Part shown: one piece after another, positions 24,175 to 32,126 of the stretch | Layout of the letters: each line of letters opens with the position of its first letter | How positions within the stretch are numbered: the stretch's first letter is position 1 | From: Streptomyces tibetensis | GTDB taxonomy: Bacteria; Actinomycetota; Actinomycetes; Streptomycetales; Streptomycetaceae | NCBI RefSeq assembly: GCF_007655005.1 | Contig: NZ_SZVW01000005.1 | Location: forward strand, 310,001 to 374,000 | DNA: 64,000 bases | Reading direction: 5' to 3' | Notes under the pieces: generated by a model | What the model saw: only the letters and a program-made list of their open reading frames with translations | Databases searched by the model: none | What the model was told of the DNA's origin: nothing | Position numbers and translations under genes: made by a program

Positions 24175-25349
24175 CACAGCGCTGCAGCCGTCACCAGCAG
24201 GACCACGCCCAGGGCCACCAGCACCAGCCGGTGGCTCACCAGCTCCACCAGGGCCGCTCCGGCGGCCAGCCCGACCACGTTCGGTGTGAACACCAGCGTG
24301 TTGGCGGTGGCCGTGACCCTGCCCAGCAGCGCACCGGGCGTCTCGCGCTGCACGGACGTCAGCGCGGCGATCAGCACCGCGGGCAACCCCATGCCGATCG
24401 CCGCGCTGCACACCAGGGCCACCGGGTCGGACGGCACCGCCCGAAACGCCACAGCGGGAGCCAGCAGCGCGATGCCGGACGCCGCGAAGCGCCTCGTCCC
24501 CAGCCGGCGCAGGGCGGGACCGCAGAGCAGACCGGCCGCGACCGAACCGGCACCCTGCACGGCGTACAGCACACCGGTGTACGCGGGGGAGTGGCCGAGG
24601 TCGTCGACCACGGCGTACACCATCGCCCCGTTCAGGCCGGCACACAGCATCGTGGCCCCGCCCGCCAGGACCAGCGGGCGCAGCACGGGGTGCGCCCACA
24701 GGTGCCGGGCGCCCTCGGCGGTCCGCTGCCGCCCGCTGCCGGTGGGGGGCGCGGGCCTCTCCTCCCGCACCCGCAGCAGCGCATACAGCCCCGCGGCCAG
24801 CACGAACGTCGCCGCGTCCAGGAGGGCGACGCTCGCGCCGCCGTACGCCGCGCAGAGGCCCGCGCCCGCCAGCGGAGCCACGAGCTTCATGCCCTCGGTG
24901 GCGGTCGTGCGCAGGCCGTTGAAGTCGCCCAGCAGTCCCGGGTCGACCGCCCGCGCCACGAGCGCCGACTCGGCCGCGTCGTGGACGACGCCCGCCGCGC
25001 CGTACACCAACAGCACCGCGTACAGCAGCCACAGGTCGCCCGGGCCGTCGACACTCACGAGGGTGAGCAGCAGGGCGGCCGGCAGCAGGTTCACGCCCGT
25101 CAGCAGCGGTTTGCGGCGGCCCCGGTCGGCGAGGGTGCCCAGCAGCGGACCGGCCAGGGTCGGCAGCCACATGGCGAGCACGCACAGCGCGGCCAGGCCG
25201 TCCGAGCCGGTCAGGTCCTTGACCCACATGCCGGACGCCAGCCACAGGGCCGAGGTGCCGAAGCCGGAGACCACCACACCGGAGAGGCAGAGCCCGGCGT
25301 CACGGTCGCGCAGGACACGCACGAGGGGCCAGGTCGTCTTGGTCGTCAT
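24111..25349 (-). CDS. MFS transporter
   Basis: 412 residues with about twelve hydrophobic segments. The motif A-like loop between segments 2 and 3 is LGTLADRGRRKPLLTG, and the central cytoplasmic loop is charged (RVREERPAPPTGSGRQRTAE). It resembles the drug/macrolide-exporter type of MFS proteins (MFS_3). The substrate is unknown. Its 3' end lies inside the last 64 bp of the convergent gene at 23011-24174. It has no clear link to the sugar-acid genes. Confidence 0.87.
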   Translation of the reverse strand: MTTKTTWPLVRVLRDRDAGLCLSGVVVSGFGTSALWLASGMWVKDLTGSDGLAALCVLAMWLPTLAGPLLGTLADRGRRKPLLTGVNLLPAALLLTLVSVDGPGDLWLLYAVLLVYGAAGVVHDAAESALVARAVDPGLLGDFNGLRTTATEGMKLVAPLAGAGLCAAYGGASVALLDAATFVLAAGLYALLRVREERPAPPTGSGRQRTAEGARHLWAHPVLRPLVLAGGATMLCAGLNGAMVYAVVDDLGHSPAYTGVLYAVQGAGSVAAGLLCGPALRRLGTRRFAASGIALLAPAVAFRAVPSDPVALVCSAAIGMGLPAVLIAALTSVQRETPGALLGRVTATANTLVFTPNVVGLAAGAALVELVSHRLVLVALGVVLLVTAAALCQSPARAERTLSRSSSDASPA

Positions 25350-25420
25350 GCCTGGCCATCGTGGGACTAAGGACCGTGCGGAGGGATCGGGAGAGTGCCT
25401 TAATCAGTGGGGGACAGTGA

Positions 25421-25876
25421 TCAGTCCCATTGTGAGGCGAGCATTTCCCCGAGCTTGCCGAGGCCCCGGCTCCAGCCTTCCTCGTGGAGAGCCCGCCGCC
25501 GCTCAGTGGCGAAGGCGCCTTGGTCGAGAGTGAGCTGGGACCGGTGGACGTCGGTGTCGTACAGCGACAGCGTCACCACCGTCTCCCGGTCCTCGGGGTC
25601 GGGATCCTCCCAACGGAAGGTGTACGACAGGCCTACCGGGGGATCGACGTCGATGTACTCGCCCACCAGGTAGAACAGCCCGCCTTCCGGGGGCTGCATC
25701 GCTATCCGGTAGGCCCCACCCGGGCGGAGGTCGATCTCCACACTCGGGGTGCTGAAGCCGTCCGGGCCCCACCAGCGGGCCACTTCCCGGGGGTCGGTCA
25801 GTTCTCGGAACACGGCCGGGGGCAGATCCTCCAGCTCGTACTCCAGATGCAGTCTCAGGTCGCCGTCCTGTGTCAT
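25421..25876 (-). CDS. SRPBCC / AHSA1-like (activator of Hsp90 ATPase homologue) protein
   Basis: 151 residues with the START-like fold signatures of the AHSA1 group: VFRELTDPREVARWWGPDGF, VEIDLRPGGAYRIAMQPPEG, LSYTFRWEDPDPEDRETVVT and a C-terminal amphipathic helix (HEEGWSRGLGKLGEMLA). Such proteins bind a hydrophobic ligand in a central cavity; the ligand is unknown. The ATG at 25876 is chosen. They often sit beside an ArsR regulator, but none is present. Divergent from the TIGR03086 gene; a TATGTACATA palindrome at 25916-25925 lies between the two. Confidence 0.85.
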   Translation of the reverse strand: MTQDGDLRLHLEYELEDLPPAVFRELTDPREVARWWGPDGFSTPSVEIDLRPGGAYRIAMQPPEGGLFYLVGEYIDVDPPVGLSYTFRWEDPDPEDRETVVTLSLYDTDVHRSQLTLDQGAFATERRRALHEEGWSRGLGKLGEMLASQWD

Positions 25877-26035
25877 CACGCACCACCTGCCACTGAAGGT
25901 GCCTGGAATGACCTTTATGTACATATTAGGCTTCGGTCCACTCAGGAGCGGACTCCCAGGAGGGCGGCGGCCGGGCGATGAGTTCCGCGGCCGGTGTCGG
26001 TCCACCTCCCAGGCCCACACTTCCGAGGAGCACGC

Positions 26036-26635
26036 ATGACCGACACCACCGGCACGACCCTCGACCTCGTACCCCAGACGGAGGCCCTGGCGCAGCTCGT
26101 CGCCGGCGTCACCGACGAGCAGCTGACCGGCCCGACTCCCTGCCCCGAGTACGCGGTGCGCCACCTGCTCGGCCACCTGGCGGGACTGTCCGCCGCCTTC
26201 CGTGACGCCGCCCGCAAGGACCTCGGCGCCACGACCGACACCAGCCCGGACTCCGCACGCCCCGACCTCGCGCCCGGCTGGCGCGAGGACCTGCCCAAGG
26301 TCCTCGCCGAACTGGCGGAGGCCTGGCGCGACCCGGCCGCCTGGACGGGCATGACCCGGGCCGGGGGCGTCGACCTGCCCGGCGAGATCGCGGGCCTGGT
26401 CGCCGTCGACGAGCTGGTGATCCACGGCTGGGACCTGGCCCGCGCCACGGGGCAGCCGTACCGCCCCGACCCGGCCGCCCTCCGCGCCTGCCACGACTTC
26501 CTCGCCGCTTCCGCCGACGACCCCCAGCGCGGTGCCATCTTCGGGCCGATCGTCACCGTCGACGCGGCCGCGTCCCCGCTGGACCGCGCGGTGGGACTGA
26601 GCGGGCGGGATCCGGGGTGGGCACGCGCCGTCTAG
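26036..26635 (+). CDS. TIGR03086-family (DinB-like, mycothiol maleylpyruvate isomerase type) protein
   Basis: 199 residues from the ATG at 26036 with CCGAGGAGCAC in front. The N-terminal four-helix DinB-like domain has the metal-binding pattern CPEYAVRHLLGHLAGL, with its His pair, and a second His in DELVIHGWDLARATG. These match the MDMPI/TIGR03086 group, in which a divalent metal is held by three His. Members are thought to be mycothiol- or bacillithiol-related transferases or stress proteins. It ends 194 bp before the GntR operon and appears monocistronic. Confidence 0.85.
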   Translation: MTDTTGTTLDLVPQTEALAQLVAGVTDEQLTGPTPCPEYAVRHLLGHLAGLSAAFRDAARKDLGATTDTSPDSARPDLAPGWREDLPKVLAELAEAWRDPAAWTGMTRAGGVDLPGEIAGLVAVDELVIHGWDLARATGQPYRPDPAALRACHDFLAASADDPQRGAIFGPIVTVDAAASPLDRAVGLSGRDPGWARAV

Positions 26636-26710
26636 GACGTATCCCGTCAGAACGCCCCCGCCCGGACGGCACTTCGTAGAAAGCGATTGCACCTTCCTCT
26701 GTCGAAAGCA

Positions 26711-26739
26711 TTGACGAACCCCACGCGCCCTCCTACCGT
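26711..26739 (+). promoter_or_regulatory. Promoter of the GntR-lyase-dehydratase operon with flanking GAAAGC motifs
   Basis: TTGACG (26711-26716), a 17-bp spacer and TACCGT (26734-26739) form a near-ideal sigma-70-type promoter. GAAAGCATTGACG overlaps the -35 box and GAAAGCGATTG lies 25 bp upstream (about 26679), resembling halves of the GAAAGCGCTTTC palindrome at 30244. The leader then contains GTACTTCGTAC and repeated ACGCGAGATCCGA (about 26779 and 26808), possible sites for the GntR protein itself. Confidence 0.6.
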
Positions 26740-26829
26740 CATCGCGTCGTACTTCGTACGTCATATATGAGACGCGATACGCGAGATCCGATACGCGATC
26801 CCCCGAGACGCGAGATCCGAGAGGCGCGC

Positions 26830-27489
26830 ATGACCTCTGTGCCCACGCCGATCCCCTCCCGCACGCAGTACGTGCTGGAGGGGATCAAACACCGCATCCT
26901 CACCGGGCAGCTGACGCCCGGGCAGGCGCTGGTCGAGACCGAGCTCGCCGCGCAGTTCGGGGTGTCGAAGACCCCCGTGCGCGAGGCGCTCAAGACCCTC
27001 GCGGGCACCGGGCTGGTCGTGATGAGCCAGTACAAGGGCGTCACCGTGCGCCTGGTGGACGCGGACATGGCGCGCGAGGTCTACGACGTACGGCTGCTGC
27101 TGGAGCCCGAGGCGCTGCGGCGGGCGGTGCAGCGCGGGGCGTCCCTGGACGCCGCCCGTGACGCACTGACCCGCGCCGACGTCGCCACCGACACCGCCGA
27201 ACGCTCCCTCGCCAACCGGGAGTTCCACCGCTCCCTGTACCTGCCGTGCGGCAACCCGCTGCTCGGGCGGATGCTCGACGAGGTCCGCGACCAGGCCGCC
27301 CTGGTCTCCGCCGTCGCCTGGGCCGCCTCGCCCTCCTGGGAGCGGGAGGCCGGCGAGCACCGGGAGATCCTGCGGCTCGCCCTCGACGGCGACGCCGACG
27401 GTGCGGCCCGTGCCCTGCACGCCCACATCGCGTCCTTCGTGCAGCGCGCTTTCCCCGAGGCGGCACTGGAACAGGAAGGTCAGCAATGA
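26830..27489 (+). CDS. GntR-family regulator (FCD type) of sugar-acid catabolism
   Basis: 219 residues from the ATG at 26830. The winged helix at about residues 8-75 reads YVLEGIKHRILTGQLTPGQA, ALVETELAAQFGVSKTPVRE and ALKTLAGTGLV. The FCD effector domain follows (VYDVRLLLEPEALRRAV, EFHRSLYLPCGNPLL, GEHREILRLALDGDADG). FCD regulators of this type usually sense sugar acids or 2-keto acids. Its stop overlaps the ATG of a DHDPS-family gene, which in turn overlaps a dehydratase gene. It is therefore the built-in regulator of this three-gene operon. Confidence 0.9.
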   Translation: MTSVPTPIPSRTQYVLEGIKHRILTGQLTPGQALVETELAAQFGVSKTPVREALKTLAGTGLVVMSQYKGVTVRLVDADMAREVYDVRLLLEPEALRRAVQRGASLDAARDALTRADVATDTAERSLANREFHRSLYLPCGNPLLGRMLDEVRDQAALVSAVAWAASPSWEREAGEHREILRLALDGDADGAARALHAHIASFVQRAFPEAALEQEGQQ

Positions 27490-28397
27490 GCAGCGTGGCG
27501 TTCGAGACCCAGCGGGCGGCCCTGGCCGACGTGGTGGCGATCCCGGTGACCCCGTTCGCCGAGGACGGCTCCGTCGCCCAGGACACCCACCGGGCCCTGC
27601 TGCGCCGCCTGCTCGACGGCGGCATCACGACCCTCACCCCGAACGGCAACACCGGCGAGTTCTACGCCCTGACCCCTGAAGAGCGGCGGCTCGTCACGGA
27701 GCTGACGATCGACGAGGCCGGCGAGCGGGCCGTCGTGCTGGTCGGTGTGGGGCACGACGTCCCGACCGCCGTCGCCTCCGCCCGGCACGCCCGGGAGCTC
27801 GGCGCGCAGATGGTGATGGTCCACCAGCCCGTGCACCCCTACGTCTCGCAGGCCGGCTGGGTCGACTACCACCGCGCCATCGCCGAGGCCGTGCCCGAGC
27901 TGGGGGTCGTCCCGTACATCCGCAACCCGCAGCTCACCGGGGCCCGGCTCGCCGAACTCGCCGACGCCTGCCCGAACGTCATCGGCGTGAAGTACGCCGT
28001 CCCCGACGCGGCCAAGTTCGCCGCGTTCGCCCGGGACGCGGGTCTCGAGCGGTTCGTGTGGGTGGCCGGGCTCGCCGAGCCGTACGCCCCCTCCTACTTC
28101 TCCGCCGGTGCCACCGGCTTCACCTCGGGGCTGGTGAACGTCGCCCCGGCGGTCTCCCTGAACATGATCGAGGCGCTGCGCTGCGGTGACTACCCGGCCG
28201 CGATGAAGGTCTGGGAGCAGATCCGACGCTTCGAGGAACTGCGCGCCGCGAACGGCTCCGCCGACAACGTCACCGTCGTCAAGGAGGCCCTCGCCTCCCT
28301 CGGGCTGTGCCGCCGCGAGGTCCGTCCGCCGAGCAGGGCGCTGCCCGAGGGCGAGCGCGCCGAGGTCGCCGCGATCGCGGCGGGGTGGTCGATATGA
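27486..28397 (+). CDS. DHDPS-family lyase/dehydratase, probably 2-keto-3-deoxy-pentonate dehydratase
   Basis: 303 residues, DHDPS superfamily: the N-terminal ALADVVAIPVTPFAEDGSV strand, PNGNTGEFYALTPEE loop, Tyr in VVPYIRNPQL and Schiff-base Lys in VIGVKYAVPDA. It differs from kdgD at 22073 (YIRN in place of YQRDN; KYAVPD in place of KDGLGD). It is sandwiched, with 4-bp overlaps, between a GntR regulator and an IlvD/Edd dehydratase whose cysteine spacing fits L-arabinonate dehydratase. In oxidative pentose pathways the next enzyme is a DHDPS-type L-2-keto-3-deoxyarabonate dehydratase giving alpha-ketoglutarate semialdehyde, the most likely role here. An aldolase on a keto-deoxy sugar acid is the alternative. 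Confidence 0.82.
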   Translation: MSSVAFETQRAALADVVAIPVTPFAEDGSVAQDTHRALLRRLLDGGITTLTPNGNTGEFYALTPEERRLVTELTIDEAGERAVVLVGVGHDVPTAVASARHARELGAQMVMVHQPVHPYVSQAGWVDYHRAIAEAVPELGVVPYIRNPQLTGARLAELADACPNVIGVKYAVPDAAKFAAFARDAGLERFVWVAGLAEPYAPSYFSAGATGFTSGLVNVAPAVSLNMIEALRCGDYPAAMKVWEQIRRFEELRAANGSADNVTVVKEALASLGLCRREVRPPSRALPEGERAEVAAIAAGWSI

Positions 28398-30124
28398 CCG
28401 GCAGGCTGCGTCCCGAGGAGCTCAGGAGCCACCAGTGGTACGGCGCCGAGGGGCAGTTGCGTACCTGGTCCCACAACGCCCGGATGCGCCAGCTCGGTTA
28501 CGAGGCGGAGGAGTACCGGGGCCGCCCGGTGATCGCCGTCCTGAACACCTGGTCCGACATCAACCCCTGCCACGTCCATCTGCGCGAGCGCGCCGAGGCG
28601 GTCAAGCGGGGGGTGTGGCAGGCCGGCGGTTTCCCGCTGGAGTTCCCGGTCGCCACGCTCTCCGAGACGTACCAGAAGCCGACCCCGATGCTCTACCGCA
28701 ACCTGCTCGCGATGGAGACCGAGGAGTTGCTGCGGTCGTACCCGATCGACGCGGCGGTGCTGCTGGGCGGCTGCGACAAGTCGACGCCCGCGCTGCTCAT
28801 GGGCGCGGCCTCGGCCGATGTGCCGTCCCTCTTCGTGCCCGCGGGGCCGATGCTGCCCGGCCACTGGCGCGGGGAGACCCTCGGGTCCGGCACCGACATG
28901 TGGAAGTACTGGGACGAGCATCGCGCGGGCAACCTGACCGACTGCGAACTGCGGGAGCTGCAGGGTGGGTTGGCCCGGTCGCCCGGTCACTGCATGACCA
29001 TGGGGACCGCGTCGACCATGACCGCGGCGGCGGAAGTCCTCGGTATGACGCTGCCGGGCGCCTCCTCGATCCCGGCCGTCGACTCCGGGCACGAGCGGAT
29101 GGCCGCCGCCTCGGGACGCCGTGCCGTGGAACTCGCCTGGACCGCGCTCAAGCCGTCCCGCATCCTCACCCGTGAGGCCTTCGAGGACGCCGTGACCACG
29201 GTGCTCGGGCTCGGCGGCTCCACCAACGCCGTCATCCACCTGATCGCGATGGCGGGGCGCTGCCGGGTCGAGCTCACCCTCGACGACTTCGACCGCATCG
29301 CCCGCACCGTGCCGGTGCTGGCCAACGTCCGGCCCGGCGGACGGACCTACCTCATGGAGGACTTCTACTTCGCCGGTGGTCTGCCCGCCTTCCTCTCCCG
29401 GATCACCGACCTGCTGCACCTGGACCGGCCCACCGTCAACGGGACCCTGCGCGAGCAGATCGAGAGCGCCGTCGTCCACGACGACGACGTCATCCGGACC
29501 CGGGACAACCCGGTCGCGCCGGAGGGCGGAGTCGCCGTACTGCGCGGCAACCTCTGCCCGGACGGTGCGGTCATCAAGCACATCTCCGCGGAGCCGCACC
29601 TGCTCAAGCACACCGGGCCCGCGGTCGTCTTCGACGACTACAAGACCATGCAGCGCACCATCAACGACCCGACGTTGAACATCACGGCCGACAGCGTCCT
29701 GGTGCTGCGCAACGCCGGTCCCAAGGGCGGCCCGGGCATGCCCGAGTACGGCATGCTCCCCATCCCCGACCACCTGCTCAAGCAGGGCGTGCGGGACATG
29801 GTCCGGATCTCCGACGCCCGGATGAGCGGCACGAGTTACGGCGCGTGTGTGCTGCACGTCGCACCCGAGTCGTATGTGGGCGGCCCGCTCGCCCTGGTCC
29901 GCACCGGCGACTCGATCACCCTGGACGTCGAGGCCCGCGCCCTCCAACTCAATGTGAGTGAGCAGGAGTTGGAGAGCCGCCGCAAGGACTGGGCTCCGCC
30001 GCCCACCCGCTACGAACGCGGCTACGGCGCCCTGTACAACGACCAGATCACCCAGGCCGACACAGGCTGCGACTTCGAGTTCCTGGCCAGGCAAGGCAAG
30101 GTCCCAGATCCGTATGCAGGGTGA
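28394..30124 (+). CDS. IlvD/Edd-family dehydratase, probably L-arabinonate (or other sugar acid) dehydratase
   Basis: 576 residues. Iron-sulfur cysteines are C59 (SDINPCHVH), C127 (LLGGCDKSTP) and C200 (RSPGHCMTMG). The lysine two after C127 is the site that is carbamylated in this family, and the catalytic serine lies in DARMSGTSYG (about 478). The C59/C127/C200 pattern is what I recall for rhizobial L-arabinonate dehydratase, and the WSDINPC context is that of the sugar-acid branch, unlike IlvD of branched-chain amino acid synthesis. It would dehydrate an aldonate to the 2-keto-3-deoxy acid. The ATG at 28394 overlaps the upstream stop; last gene of the operon. Galactonate, xylonate or an aldarate remain possible substrates. 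Confidence 0.85.
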   Translation: MTGRLRPEELRSHQWYGAEGQLRTWSHNARMRQLGYEAEEYRGRPVIAVLNTWSDINPCHVHLRERAEAVKRGVWQAGGFPLEFPVATLSETYQKPTPMLYRNLLAMETEELLRSYPIDAAVLLGGCDKSTPALLMGAASADVPSLFVPAGPMLPGHWRGETLGSGTDMWKYWDEHRAGNLTDCELRELQGGLARSPGHCMTMGTASTMTAAAEVLGMTLPGASSIPAVDSGHERMAAASGRRAVELAWTALKPSRILTREAFEDAVTTVLGLGGSTNAVIHLIAMAGRCRVELTLDDFDRIARTVPVLANVRPGGRTYLMEDFYFAGGLPAFLSRITDLLHLDRPTVNGTLREQIESAVVHDDDVIRTRDNPVAPEGGVAVLRGNLCPDGAVIKHISAEPHLLKHTGPAVVFDDYKTMQRTINDPTLNITADSVLVLRNAGPKGGPGMPEYGMLPIPDHLLKQGVRDMVRISDARMSGTSYGACVLHVAPESYVGGPLALVRTGDSITLDVEARALQLNVSEQELESRRKDWAPPPTRYERGYGALYNDQITQADTGCDFEFLARQGKVPDPYAG

Positions 30125-30129
30125 CTGGT

Positions 30130-30205
30130 CCCACCTTTAGGGGCGCGGGGCTGTAACGACATGCGGCTCCGCCGCGTGGGCGCGACGAGCCACAACGCAC
30201 CCGTA
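30130..30205 (-). repeat. Dispersed Streptomyces intergenic repeat, copy C (inverted)
   Basis: AGGGGCGCGGGG...GGCGCGACGAGCCACAACGC is the reverse complement of the element at 7441-7490 and 20869-20930, with an extra insert (CATGCGGCTCCGCCGCGTG, itself a hairpin) in the middle. It fills most of the gap between the dehydratase gene and the transporter operon. Confidence 0.65.
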
Positions 30206-30243
30206 CCCGCCACGCAACCTCAAGTGGCACGCACGCACAGCGA

Positions 30244-30255
30244 GAAAGCGCTTTC
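30244..30255 (+). promoter_or_regulatory. LacI-type operator GAAAGCGCTTTC
   Basis: A perfect 12-bp palindrome with the central CG typical of LacI-family operators. It lies 43 bp before the first gene of the permease-pectate lyase operon. A related palindrome with the same AAGCGCTT core is at 36989-37000, and half-sites lie near 26679 and 26704. It is very likely the operator of a sugar-responsive LacI repressor, which may be encoded elsewhere. Confidence 0.7.
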
Positions 30256-30297
30256 CGCACCACGAACGCAAGCCGTACCCAGATCGGAGACCCTGTC

Positions 30298-31233
30298 ATG
30301 GCCCAAGCCGCAGCCGTGGCGAAACCGCCCGCGCCACCCCGGCGGCGCCGGGCCTCCGCCACGCCGCGCAGGCTCCCGTACCTGCTGATCGCGCCGGCCG
30401 CCCTGCTGATGCTGGGGTTCATCGCCTACCCGGTCATCAGCGTCTTCTACTACAGCCTGCAGAACTACAACCCCACCAAGCCCTGGCGGAACGGCTACGC
30501 GGGTTTCGACAACTTCGTCCACGCCTTCACCAAGGACCCGGTCTTCTGGGACACCCTGGTCTTCAGCGCCAAGTGGGTCGTCGTCGAGGTCGGCCTCCAG
30601 CTGCTGTTCGGCCTCGCCCTGGCCCTGATCGTCAACCAGACCTTCGTGGGCCGGGGCCTGGGACGCGCCCTGGTGTTCTCCCCGTGGGCCGTCTCCGGCG
30701 TGCTGACCTCCGCGATCTGGGTGCTGCTCTACAACTCCCAGACGGGCATCACCCGTTACCTCGCGGACATGGGCATCGGCTCCTACGGCACGAGCTGGCT
30801 GTCGGACACCTCGACGGTGTTCCCGGCGGCGGTCGTGGCCGACCTGTGGCGCGGGGTGCCGTTCTTCGCGATCCTCATCCTCGCCGACCTCCAGTCCGTC
30901 TCGAAGGACCTCTACGAGGCCGCCGAGGTCGACGGCGCGAGCCGCATCAAGCAGTTCTGGCACATCACGCTGCCGCACCTGAAGGACGCGATCATCCTGT
31001 CCACCCTGCTGCGCGCGGTCTGGGAGTTCAACAACGTCGACCTGCTCTACACCCTGACCGGCGGCGGCCCCGCGGGTGAGACGACCACGCTGCCGCTGTA
31101 CATCGCCAACACATCCGTCGACGCCCACAACTTCGGCTACGCGTCGGCCCTGACCACGGTGGCGTTCGTGATCCTGCTCTTCTGCTCGATGGTCTACCTG
31201 CGCCTGAGCAAGTTCGGAGGCGAGAGCAAGTGA
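30298..31233 (+). CDS. Carbohydrate ABC transporter permease (MalF type)
   Basis: 311 residues: a basic Pro/Ala-rich tail, then six membrane segments starting at about residue 28 (LPYLLIAPAALLMLGFIAYP). The EAA loop is LYEAAEVDGASRIKQFWHI followed by TLPHLKD. It is the first gene of a tightly packed operon in which each stop overlaps the next start (31230, 32123, 33406, 34578, 35420). It works with the following MalG-type permease; the likely binding protein is at 39007. Operator GAAAGCGCTTTC lies just upstream. The substrate is probably a pectin-derived oligosaccharide, judged by its neighbours. Confidence 0.9.
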   Translation: MAQAAAVAKPPAPPRRRRASATPRRLPYLLIAPAALLMLGFIAYPVISVFYYSLQNYNPTKPWRNGYAGFDNFVHAFTKDPVFWDTLVFSAKWVVVEVGLQLLFGLALALIVNQTFVGRGLGRALVFSPWAVSGVLTSAIWVLLYNSQTGITRYLADMGIGSYGTSWLSDTSTVFPAAVVADLWRGVPFFAILILADLQSVSKDLYEAAEVDGASRIKQFWHITLPHLKDAIILSTLLRAVWEFNNVDLLYTLTGGGPAGETTTLPLYIANTSVDAHNFGYASALTTVAFVILLFCSMVYLRLSKFGGESK

Positions 31234-32126
31234 GCGTCAAGGAAGCCACCAAGACGGTGCCCGTCCCCGCGCCCGCCACCCCCGGGCCCCCGCACCCCGC
31301 CAAGGGCAAGCGCGCCTGGGACGAGGCGCCCCGCTGGCAGATCTACCTGCCCCTGGGCATCTACCTGGTTTTCACCCTCATCCCCTTCTACTGGATCCTG
31401 CTCTTCTCGCTGCGCCCGGCCGGCTCGACCTCGCTCGTGCCCTGGCCGATGACCTTGGACCACTTCGAGAAGGTCTGGACGGACCGCAGCTTCGGCACCT
31501 ACTTCACCAACAGCGTGCTCGTCGGCGTCGCCACCCTGCTCATGACCACGCTCGTCGCGCTGGCCGGCGGCTACGCCCTGGCCCGGTTCGACTTCAAGGT
31601 CAAGCGGGCGTTCATGCTGGCCCTGCTGTGCTCGCAGTTCGTGCCGGGCGCGCTGCTGCTGGTCCCGCTGTTCGAGATCTTCGCCGAGCTCCAGATGATC
31701 AACTCGCTGGGCAGCGTCATCCTCGCCGAGACGGTCTTCCAGCTGCCGCTGTCGATGATCCTGATCAGCAACTTCATCAAGAACGTGCCGTACTCCCTGG
31801 AGGAGGCGGCCTGGGTCGACGGCTGCAACCGTATGACGGCCTTCCGGATCGTGGTGCTGCCGTTGTTGCGGCCCGGTCTGATCGCCGTCGGCTCCTTCGC
31901 CTTCGTCCACTCCTGGAATCATTTCCTGTTCGCCCTGATGTTCCTGAACAACCAGGACAAGCAGACGATCCCGGTCGGCCTGAACAGTCTGATGAGTGCC
32001 GACAGCGTCGACCTGGGCGCACTCGCCGCGGGCGGCATCATCGCCGCCGTGCCGGTGGTGATCGTGTTCGCCTTCATCCAGAAGTGGCTGATCACCGGGT
32101 TCAGCGCGGGGGCGGTGAAGGGATGA
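31230..32126 (+). CDS. Carbohydrate ABC transporter permease (MalG type)
   Basis: 298 residues from the GTG at 31230 (GTGA overlap). A Pro-rich cytoplasmic N-terminus precedes six membrane segments (IYLPLGIYLVFTLIPFYWIL first). The EAA loop is SLEEAAWVDGCNRMTAFRIV followed by VLPLLRPG. It partners the preceding MalF-type permease. No ATPase is encoded in the operon, consistent with a shared MsiK-type ATPase elsewhere in the chromosome. Confidence 0.9.
   Translation: MSVKEATKTVPVPAPATPGPPHPAKGKRAWDEAPRWQIYLPLGIYLVFTLIPFYWILLFSLRPAGSTSLVPWPMTLDHFEKVWTDRSFGTYFTNSVLVGVATLLMTTLVALAGGYALARFDFKVKRAFMLALLCSQFVPGALLLVPLFEIFAELQMINSLGSVILAETVFQLPLSMILISNFIKNVPYSLEEAAWVDGCNRMTAFRIVVLPLLRPGLIAVGSFAFVHSWNHFLFALMFLNNQDKQTIPVGLNSLMSADSVDLGALAAGGIIAAVPVVIVFAFIQKWLITGFSAGAVKG

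Noticed and set aside
28190..30094. Long minus-strand frame opposite the IlvD/Edd dehydratase
   Set aside because: Antisense shadow of a gene with intact cysteine and catalytic motifs; its own translation has no family features.
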